Assembly: GCA_007115705.1 (NCBI GenBank)
Contig: QXEO01000548.1
Span: forward strand, 7,789,024-7,853,023
DNA length: 64,000 nucleotides
Reading direction: 5' to 3'
DNA from: Dactylis glomerata
Lineage: Eukaryota > Streptophyta > Magnoliopsida > Poales > Poaceae
Position 1 is the first letter of the stretch, and every line of letters starts with the position of its first letter. A model generated the notes under the pieces. That model did no database searches and was not told where the DNA came from. It saw only the letters and a list, made by a program, of their open reading frames with translations. The position numbers were made by a program, and so were the translations under genes. Positions 37,150 to 46,525 of the stretch are shown here, piece by piece.

Positions 37150-38692
37150 ATGTCTACGCACTTCTATTCTTGTAGACACTTGTTGGGCCTCCAAGTGCAA
37201 AGGTTTGTAGAACAGCAGCAAGTTTCCCTTAAGTGGATCACCCAAGGTTTATCGAACTCAGGGAGTTTAGAGGTCAAAGCTATCCCTCTCAAACAACCCT
37301 GCAATTACGATACAGAAAGTCTCTTGTGTCCCCAACACACCCAATACACTTGTCAGATGTATAGGTGCACTAGTTCGGCGAAGAGATAGTGAAATACAAG
37401 TGGTATAGATGATTATAAGTAGCAAACGTGATGTGAAATTAATATGGCAGCAAGCAAACAAGTAACAAAAAAGCAAGTGAACGGTGTGCAATGCTTGGAA
37501 ACAAGGCCTAGGGATCATACTTTCACTAGTGGACACACTCCCAACAAATATAACATGATTGAACAAATAAACAACTTCTCTCCACTATGGTACTCTGAAT
37601 TACTCTCCTATTGAACATCACTAATCATTGTGTAGTGGCTACAGAAGCACCCCTTAAAGTTCATCAAGTACTTGACAAACACCACTCATAGAGATATCCA
37701 AATCAAAGCACAACTCAAGATAGATATTATTGCAACTTAGACCAAGTACTAACACGGTGCACACACTGTCAACATTACACCATGAAAGGAGGAATAGATC
37801 ACTTCAATACTATCATAGTAATAATTACTCTCATAATCCATAAGAGATCACAATCATAGCCTAAACCAAGTACCACCATGATGCACGCACTGTCACCGTT
37901 ACACCATGGCAGGAGGAATAGATTACTTTAATAATACCACTAGAGTACACATAATATCTGAATAATAACATCTACTTGTTCAACATGATACAAAGCTCAC
38001 GATCACATAAAGATCACATCATGGGAGAGAGAGGTGAACCACATAGCTACCGGTAGAGCCCTTAGCCCCGGGGATGAACTACTCCCTCCTCATCATAGGA
38101 GACAGCAAGGTTGATGGAGATGGCGGTGAGGTCGATGGAGACGGCGGAGACGGCGATGGAGACCGATGGAGATGGCTCCGGGGGCACTTCCCCGTCCCGG
38201 CAGGGTGCCGGAACAGAGACTTCTGTCCCCCGAAATTCGTCGGCGGTGGCGGCGGAACTGCGGAACTCTTTCTGGAAAATTGCCGACTCTCTTAGGGTTT
38301 TCCGTCCCGAGGCTTTATATAGGTGAAGGGGCATCGTCAGAGGAGGGACCAGGCATCCTCACACCATGGTGGCGCAGCCAGGGCCTGGGCCGCGCCACCC
38401 ATGTGTGAGCCTGGCCTGTGGCCCCTCTCCTACTCCTCTTCGGATCTCTGGAAGCTTCCGGGCAAAATAAGACCTCAGGAACTTGTTTCGTCCAATTCCG
38501 AGAATATTTCCTGTGTATCACTTCTGAAACACAAAAACAGCAGAAAACAGGGAACTGGCACTGTGGCATCTTGTCAATAGGTTAGTTCCGGAAATCGCAT
38601 AAAAACACCACGAAGTGTAACGAAACATTAGGCAAATGGTGTAAAAACAAGTATGGAGCATCAAAAATTATAGATACGTTGGAGACGTATCA
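37150..38692 (-). mobile_element. Solo-LTR-like insertion within the gypsy gag gene
   Basis: On the minus strand the insert begins TGATACGTCTCCAACGTATC and ends GAATAGAAGTGCGTAGACA, i.e. TG..CA, about 1.54 kb without coding similarity. It holds a TATA box ('cacctatataaagcctcggg' on the minus strand, about 38320) and a GC-rich block followed by T/A-rich DNA, as in an LTR. The word TCCTCTG flanks it (37143-37149, 38693-38699); joining across one copy restores the gag frame. I recall this sequence as a common Triticeae repeat but cannot name the family with certainty. The 6-7 bp duplication is a little long for an LTR element. Confidence 0.7.
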
Positions 38693-38699
38693 TCCTCTG

Positions 38700-40251
38700 C
38701 TGAGTTTTTGATTACACTCCATCATTGTATATAAGAACGTAGAGTTTCGCCTTTCCTCTGCACACACGCCTTGACTTCCTCCGGTGACTTTGGGCGCTTA
38801 TATGTTGAGTGGAAATGTTTTATGAATTGTTTTTCGAGTTCTCCCTAACTTCCGATGGATTCATTGGGTAGGGTGTTTAACCAGGACCGTGCTGCGCCGG
38901 TGAGGTGTAATTGCAGACTTTGCATTGCTGTCGCTTTTGTTCCCCCTAATATCTGTACTGCCTGCAGGTAATCTGCCAACCATAAGGTAGGTTCTTGCGA
39001 CCCATCATATTTTTGCTGGTCGTGAGGTAACTTGAATCCTTTGGGTACCCGCGTTTTGCGAACCCTGCGGGTAAAGCACAACGGGCCCATCTCCTTTTCG
39101 TCGTCCTCATAATTTTCTTCTCTCCAGGCGTGGCATGATTTATTTACTCGAGCCTGTGCTATTATATTTCTTGCGTCCTCCTTCCTTTTTTGTCGCCTTT
39201 CTTCTTCTGATGACTCACTAGATTCGTTTCGTGTGACTTTATGCTTGAACTTCTCTTTTCGCCTCTCCTTGTAGCTTGTCGACTTCGCTTCTGCACCTTT
39301 TCCCCTGATCTTGTCTTCCAATATCCTAAGGCTTCATATTGCGGCTTGGTGCATGTCTTCCCGCGGATCTCCGGGTTCTGGCCGCGTGGTTAGTAGGTAT
39401 GCCTGTGCTGCTATCAGCGCTGCTTCCGGTGTTTCTTGCACAAAATCTTCTTCCTCCTCCTCTGGCTATGGAGTAATACTTCTCGAGTACCTTTCCTCTC
39501 TACTCTGCGCCATTGTTCCTCTGTTGTGTTTTGGGTCTCCATGCCTTTCCCTACTATACTCTGAATCATCACTATAGTCATCCCAATATTCTTCCCTTGA
39601 CATACTGTTATTATCTTGACTTCTCAAAAGCATGTCTCTTTCCTCTCTCAGTTTCTTCTTGTGCTGGTGTAATGTGTATTGATATCCCATTAGAACTTCT
39701 CTTCTTGCGCCTTCGGGTACTTTTGTGCCATGATTGATAGCTGACATGATGATCCTCCACTCTCCGGCTAAGACGTGAATTTTCTCCTTCTCCTTTTTAT
39801 TGTGCTCCTTTATCTTGTCGACCTGCCTGTCGACCCCTTCGTTTCCCTCGTTATTGTTTTCTTCTTCTGCTTCAGTGATAATGACGCATAACTGGTTTAC
39901 TCTTTTGGAGACGCCACTACTTTCAGCGGCGAAGTCCCTTGTACTATTGTGCGTTTTGACCGCTTTTACTTCCGTGTCGAGTTTTTCCTGGATTTCGTCG
40001 ACTTCTGCGACTTGTGCTTCTTCTAAGCTGACCGGCGAGTTTACCTCGCTGGAAGAGCCTTCAGATGATTCCATCATTGCCACTGTCTTGGGCTCGCTTG
40101 TCGACGGATCTGGCTTCGTCGGATCTATTAGGCGAGTCGAACCCGAAGGTCCGATTAGTATGCTTAGACTTCCGATTGTCAACTCCGTCTCTTGATTTCC
40201 GTTGGTTCCTGCACTGCTGTTGGCTAAAAGCGAAAAAGCCGTCGAATTCAT
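38700..40251 (-). pseudogene. gypsy copy 1 gag, N-terminal part
   Basis: The ATG lies at 40251, 17 bp after the primer binding site. The N-terminal ~260 residues are low-complexity and acidic, then a conserved Tat-type gag region follows (DARNIIAQARVNKSCHAWREENYEDDEKEMGPLCF, VPKGFKLPHDQQKYDGSQEPTLWLADYLQAV, GAARSWLNTLP). In-frame stops occur near 39466 and 39325, so it is broken even without the insertion at 37150-38692. Confidence 0.88.
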
Positions 40252-40268
40252 GATTCCAACGCCCTTGA

Positions 40269-40286
40269 TCCCCACGGTCGGCGCCA
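40269..40286 (-). promoter_or_regulatory. tRNA primer binding site of gypsy copy 1
   Basis: Two bases after the 5' LTR the minus strand reads TGGCGCCGACCGTGGGGA, which begins with the TGG complementary to a tRNA CCA end and has the TGGCGCC start common in plant gypsy elements. The primer tRNA was not assigned. Confidence 0.75.
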
Positions 40287-40288
40287 AT

Positions 40289-40623
40289 TGACGAGGGTTA
40301 ACTCGACAAATGTCCTAAATGAAGGACTTAGGATCGGGGAGATAGGGCGTCGGATAAACTCGAAGGTAAGATTAGTCGAAATAAGTGTATATCGAAAGTA
40401 AACTTGGGTGTAGAACCTGGCTTGCTTTCAATCTGCCCCACACTGTCCCCTCCTGGCCCCTATATATAGGTGGCCAGGTCTCGAGGATCGGGTAGGGTCC
40501 GATACAGATTACAATATCGACATACGGTAAGAACTCGTATCTCGACTATCATTACAATTAGGCCTAGCTTAATGGGCCTCAGGGGTACTCAACTAGTGGG
40601 CTCTATTAGTTATACCCTTGTCA
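40289..40623 (-). repeat. 5' LTR of gypsy copy 1
   Basis: 335 bp, same length as the partner LTR. A primer binding site directly follows on the minus strand, which fixes this as the 5' LTR. Confidence 0.95.
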
Positions 40624-41861
40624 CCCATCCTCACACTACTCCACCCTTAGCATGCTTAACTTCTTTCTTCCCAATTAGTTTCCAAGACTGTGCTCATAAC
40701 TTCTTGATAATAGTATGCTATCAATTCTATTAACCTATACACTTTGATAACACATGATTTTACTTTTTTGAATTCCAAATAATTTAAAAAATAAGCAACA
40801 ATGATTAATTAATAATAAGCATCAATGAATTCCAAATAATCTTTATGCATAATTCAGTAATTAATTTGAAAACTCAAATTTTCAAAAAGTCAAAAAACTC
40901 TAAAAAAATTAAAAAATTCAGAAATTCTAAGATAATATAAAAACTTCAAAATAATTAAAAAGTAGAAGAAACAATAAAAGAAATTAAAAAAAACAAATTT
41001 TCTCTTTTTCTCTGGCAAAATCTAAAATCTTCCAGCTTCCATATTTCCCTTTGGAATTTTGAGAAGCAAGATTTTGTGCAAACGGCCATAGGCCGTTGAA
41101 ATTGGATGTAACTTTTCGAGAAGATAGTTTTCATATATTACACAATTCTTTTCGAGTTTGTACACAAAAGTTATAGGCGTTTTAATTTGAATAACCATTT
41201 TTTGCAAAAAATATCAAATTTTCAAATTTTCCCTAAAAGTTGGTTGCGTGAGGTATAGGCATGTCAAAGAATTTTGAAATTTGAAGTTTTTATCATTTTT
41301 TGTTTACTTTTTTTATGTTTTTTCTGCAGCGTAGGGGTGGAGGAGGGTAGACATGAGAGGAAAAATGGGTGTCTACACTTAGTCCGGGTTGATATGTCCA
41401 ACCGGGATTAAAGGGTGGGACTTTAGTCCCGGTAGAAGAAACCAACCGGGATTAAAGGTCACTACCCCTTTAGTCCCGATTGGTATCTCTAACTGTGACT
41501 AAAAGGTCCTGTTTGAACCGGGACTAAAGCTATCTGGCTCCTGTAGCCTCTCAAATCAGGACTAAAGGGACTATTAGTCCTGGGGTTCAAAAAACGACCG
41601 ATACTAAAGGAGATAACGGCTCTAGACGAAAGCCTTATTTTCTACTAGTGAGACCTTCGTCTGCTTATTACAGGGTGTCGTCGGCTCATCACTAGCAATG
41701 AAGCCGCCAGAGGTGTACATTATACCTGTGACATGATTCTTTCCACGGGAGCGACTCATTCATGAGTGCCCATCCCATCCTCTTCCCTAATGAGCTCCTC
41801 GCCAGTTTGGGACTCGGCGTGCTCCTCGCCAATTTGGGGCTCAGTGATTTTTTACTTGCTA

Positions 41862-42019
41862 CTCCCTCCATTTCAAAATATAAGATGTTTTAGGTTTGTG
41901 AAGCAAATGTATCTAGACATGTTTTAGTGTGTGTATTCGAGTGAACCTACATACTAAAAGATGTCTAAATACATTTGCTTCACAAAGCTAAAACATCTTA
42001 TATTTTAAAACGGAGGGAG
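41862..42019. mobile_element. Stowaway MITE
   Basis: 158 bp with ends CTCCCTCCATTTCAAAATAT and the complement ATATTTTAAAACGGAGGGAG, flanked by TA (41860-41861, 42020-42021). Long matching arms around 'aagatgttttag' and 'gtgaagcaaatgtat' are typical of a common Triticeae Stowaway type. Confidence 0.93.
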
Positions 42020-42231
42020 TATTTGCTTTCGATGATTATGGCAGTCCTTTGGTTGTGACCTTCCTCTGATTATGGGATCTCGTGATTGAATTATGGTATT
42101 TACTTCCTTAACTGGACCATATTGACATGATTTTGTGGATGTATTTGGTTTTCGTATTAATTCCGCCTTCTAGTTTTTCTTGTTAGGGGTAGAATGAAAA
42201 ATCAAAATTTAGCACAGTAGCTTAGACCCCC

Positions 42232-42566
42232 TGATAAGGGTATAGTTAATAGATCCCGTTAGTTGGGTACCCCTGAGGCCCGTTAAGCTAGGCCCAATTG
42301 TAATGATAGTCGAATACGAGTTCTTACCGTATGTCGATATTATAATCTGTATCGGACCCTACCCGATCCTCGAGACCTGGCCACCTATATATAGGGGCCA
42401 GGAGGGGGCGGTGTGGGGCAGATTGAAAGCAAGCCAGGTTGAACACCCACGTTTACTTTCGATATACACTTATTTCGACTAACCTTTACCTTCGAGTTCA
42501 TCCGACGCCCTCTTCCCCCGATCCTAAGTCCTTCATCTAGGACATTTGCCGAGTTAACCCTCGTCA
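42232..42566 (+). mobile_element. Solo LTR of the same gypsy family
   Basis: 335 bp, TGATAAGGG...CCTCGTCA, in the opposite orientation to copy 1, flanked by CCCCC on both sides (42227-42231, 42567-42571). It is the product of LTR-LTR recombination of a separate insertion. Confidence 0.93.
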
Positions 42567-42609
42567 CCCCCGATTATACTTTCCCACTTATTTCTGACTT
42601 GTCAATGAA

Positions 42610-44270
42610 CTTTACCGAGCTAGCTGTTAGCCAGGAAGAACTATGAACATGCTGATTACACAAAACTAAAGTCATGGTCTAGTCAACTTGCAAATAATAT
42701 TCTAGATTGCCGACTCCGGCCCTATCAACTTGCACTACTGGAAACACACACTCTGTCGTGTATGCAAAATACATGGCATAGGTGTCTCGGAACACGGCAG
42801 ACCCTCTGCCGTGTGCGTACACATGGCTGAGAACAGACGATGGAGATAAGGATGACACATGCCCTCTGCGGTGTGTCCTAGTCCACGTGACATGGCAGTA
42901 TGTCTGCCATGTGTCTTGCGTGCCCACACGGCAGAATAAAACAGCCCAGCGTTTGACACGCGCTAGGTGGGGCTAGCATCTGCCAGGTGCCTCGGGAGAC
43001 ACGGTAGGGTCTCTGCCATGTGCGGGGATTTTGTCGTGTGCTCGGCTTTGACCTGCAACCACACGTATAGGTGGCAGGTTACACCGGGACCTAGCTATTG
43101 CATGTCCCAACCCACCAACACATATAGACACACATGTTAGGTCCATATGCATGCTTTAGGTGAGTTCCGGCTCACCGAAGCCCGCTCTACGGTGAAACTC
43201 TAACCCGTGGCCCACGCGCTGTCTACCCCCTAGATTTCTCCGGACGGCGATAAGCCGGGGGACTAATATGCTCCTTTGGTTAGGACAGTAGTCATTCAAT
43301 GTGGGTCTCATTTTAAGCAAACTTCCAAGGCAACTTTCACTCGTTCAAGATTTCTTGAGATAATCATATTTAGGTTCGTAATGTCATTTTATGTGATGTG
43401 CAAGTTGTTGAAAAGGAAAAAATAAATATATTGATATTCGGATGGGGACATTCGCAACATCGTTTTATGTGATATGCGAGTTGTTGAAAAGGAAAAAAAA
43501 TTACTATTCGGGATTTTTTCCGGAGACATTGTTCACAAAATGGAGGTGAATTAGCAAATTAAATAAGATTGCCGGATACACGGCAAAGCCGCGTGGCCAC
43601 GACAGATTATTGGCGCGAACCATTTGGCGGAAACCTAAAAATTTGTGGACCACTGCTGTCAGGAGTTTGCCATGTGGTTCACCTATGCCGAGTGTCATCC
43701 CTGCCCTCTGCCATGTCTTTCTCTTCGCCATGTATATTCTTGGCCCACTGCCATGACCAAATCTACCGTGTGTTTGCGTATACTACTGCCGTGGCCTATT
43801 TCTCTATCGTGTGTCTACGTGGCTCGAAACACGGCAGAGACAACCTCTATCGTATTCCGTGTCAACTGGACACATGACAAAGTAATTACCCTATGGCAGC
43901 GGTGCAGATTCCGGAGTGTTGCACCGCGTCGTCAATGACACGCCAAAAATCCACCTTAGTTAGACACATGGCTTGGACTTGGCCCGATCACATTTGAAAG
44001 CTGATGAGCCAGATGTCTTATCAACAGAAGATATTCGCAACCCAATCATTAATTCCTCTTCGCAGCCCTAAGAAAATGGCATCCAGATCAGATCGAGCAG
44101 CCGGTCATATGACCTAACCGAAGAACACCATAAATAATTGTGTGCCCGGACGAACCGGTCCAGTCTCGTGGAAGAAAGTTAGTGCCAAGAATGATGGAGA
44201 GCTGTGTCAACTGAAGCACACCGGTTGCCGGTGGTCAACCATAGGACGCTTCCACGCAGCATGCAAGACG
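42610..44270. repeat. Direct repeat A upstream of the PKS gene (interrupted)
   Basis: From CTTTACCGAGCT to AAGACG this matches repeat B (45844-46330) nearly throughout; it is about 472 bp long once the CACTA element at 42733-43918 and its duplicated TTG are removed. It ends where the LINE begins. Small indels and substitutions separate the copies. Confidence 0.88.
42733..43918. mobile_element. Non-autonomous CACTA element 3
   Basis: It begins CACTACTGGAAACACACACT and ends with the complement of CACTCCGGAATC, with TTG on both sides (42730-42732, 43919-43921). Repeat B still has the empty site (TATCAACTAGCACCG), confirming the borders. The 1186-bp interior is dominated by 'ctctgccgtgt' / 'acacggcaga' repeats; no transposase is coded. 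Confidence 0.92.
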
Positions 44271-45841
44271 ACGAGGCTGAAAAATCAATAAAAAATTCAA
44301 CAATGAAGACATTCCATGGGTTAATTTGATCTGCAATACATATTACTCTGATAGTGTGCCAGGGCACAAAGCAGTGGGATCCTTTTGGTGGAGAGATCAT
44401 ATTAAACTTCTGGACTTCTACAAAGGAATGGAAAAATGCAATCTTGGAAATGGAAAATCTGTTTTGCTTTGGAAAGACTTATGGAAAGATATTTGCCTGG
44501 ATCAGCAATTCCCACACTTAGTGACTTTTGCAAAAGATGTGGATATAACTGTAAGCAGAGCCGTCTTACACAGAAACTATCAAGATTTGTTTTATCTGCC
44601 GCTATCACAGGAAGCTTTTAATGAGTTCATGGAATTTGAAATTATTTGTGGACAAGCTGAGTTATGCATTGGTTCTCATGAACCTGATACTTGGACTTAT
44701 ATTTGGCGTTCTAACGAATTCTCTGTGACAAAAGCTTATCAAGGCCTAGCAGGAGTGCAACCCTGTCCTCCACAATTTAAATGGATTTGGGACAATTGCT
44801 GTCAGCAGAAGCACAAAGTAAGCACAAAGTTTTTTATGGTTACTCCTTCATGACAGACTGAACACAAGAGACATTTTACAAAGGAAAAATTTTCACATCC
44901 AAAGCTACAGGTGTGGCACTCTAAATTGCTTGGAAATTGAAGATTCGTCACATCTGTTTTGGGACTAAACATAGGAAAAGTACAAGGTCTAAACTTTCAG
45001 GGTGAAAATCCAAGGTCTGGTCTTAATTGGTTGTGTCTGGCAATGACCTTGTTGAAAGGCATTGTTTTGATATTATGAACTTTCTCCAGGGTGAAAACCT
45101 ATGATCTATAATTGGGCGATGACGGCGCTTGTGCACTATTTCCTTCTTGAAGGCGTCACTTGTGGAGAATTTGGACTTCGGATGTTGTCTTGGTGGAGGT
45201 TGAACTGCAGCTACAAGGAATAAGATTACTATAATGGGGCTTTTCTTTCTTTTTCTACTTTTTTTGTTTCAGAGCTGTGTGCATCCGTAATACCTTTAGG
45301 ATATTGTGTTGTTGCAGAGACTGGGTGTAATTGGTATCTTCCGTGATATTAATATATGCTCTTTATCGGAAAAAATCTATTTTGGGACTGCCCTTTTGCA
45401 GTCAAATGTTGGGACCTCATTTGTCCACAGAGGGCAAGCAATTTAAATGTCTTTCAAAGGCTTGATGATATGAGAGGAAAAATCACATATTCTTGGTTTA
45501 TGGAAATTATCATGATTACTTCCTGGAGTATTTGGGTTGTGAGAAATAATGTGATATTCAACAACAAAAGGCCGTCGGTACAAGACTGGAAATTCACCTT
45601 CAAATCTGAGATGGCATTGCTGGCTCATAGAATCAAGAAGAAACATTTAGATAGTTTCAATGAGTGGAGAAGTAACCTAGACTAGCTTCTTTCTCGTCTT
45701 TTGGCTTTTGGTTTTTGGTTTTTCCTTCTTCTTTCTGTGTAAGGGACTGTTGGCCCTTACTTGTACATATGTAAAGGACCTTTGTTATAAATTTATAAAA
45801 ATTGCGGTGAGGAGCTCCCCACTGTGCGCCTAAAAAAAAAA
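44271..45841 (+). mobile_element. 5'-truncated LINE with poly(A), itself carrying a second LINE insertion
   Basis: The plus strand codes for the C-terminal part of LINE ORF2: 44326-44840 (GSFWWRDHIKLL..., LGNGKSVLLWKDLW, WTYIWRSNEFSVTKAYQGL) and, after an interruption, 45376-45685 (LFWDCPFAVKCWDLICPQ, SWSIWVVRNNVIFNNKRP). This is the zf-RVT region that ends grass LINEs. A 10-base A run (45832-45841) closes the element. Both borders coincide with direct repeats A and B. Confidence 0.88.
44967..45375 (+). mobile_element. Short LINE-type insertion inside the larger LINE
   Basis: The insert ends 'tattaatatatgctctttatcgg' plus an A run, the standard tail of grass LINEs. It is flanked by a 15-base duplication with one mismatch (ATCTGTTTTGGGACT at 44952-44966; ATCTATTTTGGGACT at 45375-45389). 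Removing it rejoins the host LINE frame at SSHLFWD-CPFAVKC. Confidence 0.85.
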
Positions 45842-45843
45842 CC

Positions 45844-46330
45844 CTTTACCGAGCTGTCAGCCAGGAAGAACTCTGAACATGCTGATTACACAAAACTAAA
45901 GTCATGTTTGAGTCAACTTGCAAATAATATTCCAGATTGGCGACTCCGGCCGGCCCTATCAACTAGCACCGCTTCGTCAATGACACGCCAAAAATCCACC
46001 TTAGTTAGACACATGGCTTGGACTTTGGCCCGATCACATTTGAAAGCTGAACATCATATGAGCCAGATGTCTTATCAACACAAGATATTCGCAACCCAAT
46101 CATTAATTCCTCTTCGCCGCCCTAAGAAAATAGCATCCAGATCAGATCGAGCAGCCGGTCATATGCCCTAACCGACGAACACCATAAATAATTGAGTGTC
46201 GAACCGGTCCAGTCTCGTGGAAGGAAGTCAGTGCCAAGAATGACGGAGCCGTGTCAACTGAAGCACACCGGTTGCTGGAACCTGACGGAAGCCGGTGGTC
46301 AACCATAGGACGCTTCCACGCAGCAAGACG
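45844..46330. repeat. Direct repeat B, immediate upstream region of the PKS gene
   Basis: 487 bp matching repeat A. It lies directly after the LINE poly(A) and ends about 120 bp before the TATA box of the PKS gene, so it is likely part of that gene's promoter. Confidence 0.88.
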
Positions 46331-46452
46331 CAACAATTTTCGGAGTCGCAAAAGGCACATGTATACTCGACCGCTTCAATCATCCCTGTCAAATGGATTA
46401 CTACTATCCGCATGCAATGACACAAGACTTAGCCACCTCCGAACGCAAGCGC

Positions 46453-46460
46453 TATATATA
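46453..46460 (+). promoter_or_regulatory. TATA box of the type III PKS gene
   Basis: TATATATA lies 66 bp upstream of the ATG at 46526. An in-frame ATG at 46460 overlaps this box and would precede any transcript started from it, which argues for the downstream ATG. Confidence 0.7.
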
Positions 46461-46525
46461 TGCAGGAAGTTGGCTCCATCGTGGAAACAGACACGGCAGC
46501 AAAGAGAGTTCCAGTTTCGGCAACC

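Larger units (their letters stand above)
30270..40623 (-). mobile_element. Full-length Tat-lineage Ty3/gypsy LTR retrotransposon (copy 1)
   Basis: Two 335-bp LTRs (30270-30604, 40289-40623) start TG and end CA on either strand and are flanked by the 5-bp duplication CCCAT (30265-30269, 40624-40628). gag and pol run on the minus strand. Pol order is protease, RT, RNase H, a second (archaeal-type) RNase H, integrase; the double RNase H marks the Tat lineage (Grande, RIRE2, Ogre relatives). The LTRs differ at about 9-10 of 335 positions by eye, which suggests an insertion around one million years ago at usual grass rates. gag-pol has several stops and a 1.54-kb insertion. An extra gene lies antisense at 31663-32235. 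Confidence 0.95.
29727..41650. mobile_element. CACTA element 2, split by a gypsy retrotransposon
   Basis: The left end CACTAGTAGAAAA (29727) and the right end TTTTCTACTAGTG (ending 41650) are inverted copies. Subterminal 'ttagtccgggttg' / 'caaccgggactaaagg' repeats occur at both ends. Without the inserted 30270-40628 segment the element is about 1.57 kb. Its interior (40629-41330 and 30104-30269) is the reverse complement of the interior of CACTA element 1, so the two are relatives in opposite orientation. Flanking triplets are GGA and AGA, an imperfect target duplication. Confidence 0.85.

Noticed and set aside
46460..46525. In-frame upstream ATG of the PKS gene and reading through its intron
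   Set aside because: The ATG overlaps the TATA box, and the sequence between 46725 and 46832 has donor and acceptor at the conserved CHS intron position; the translated intron matches nothing.
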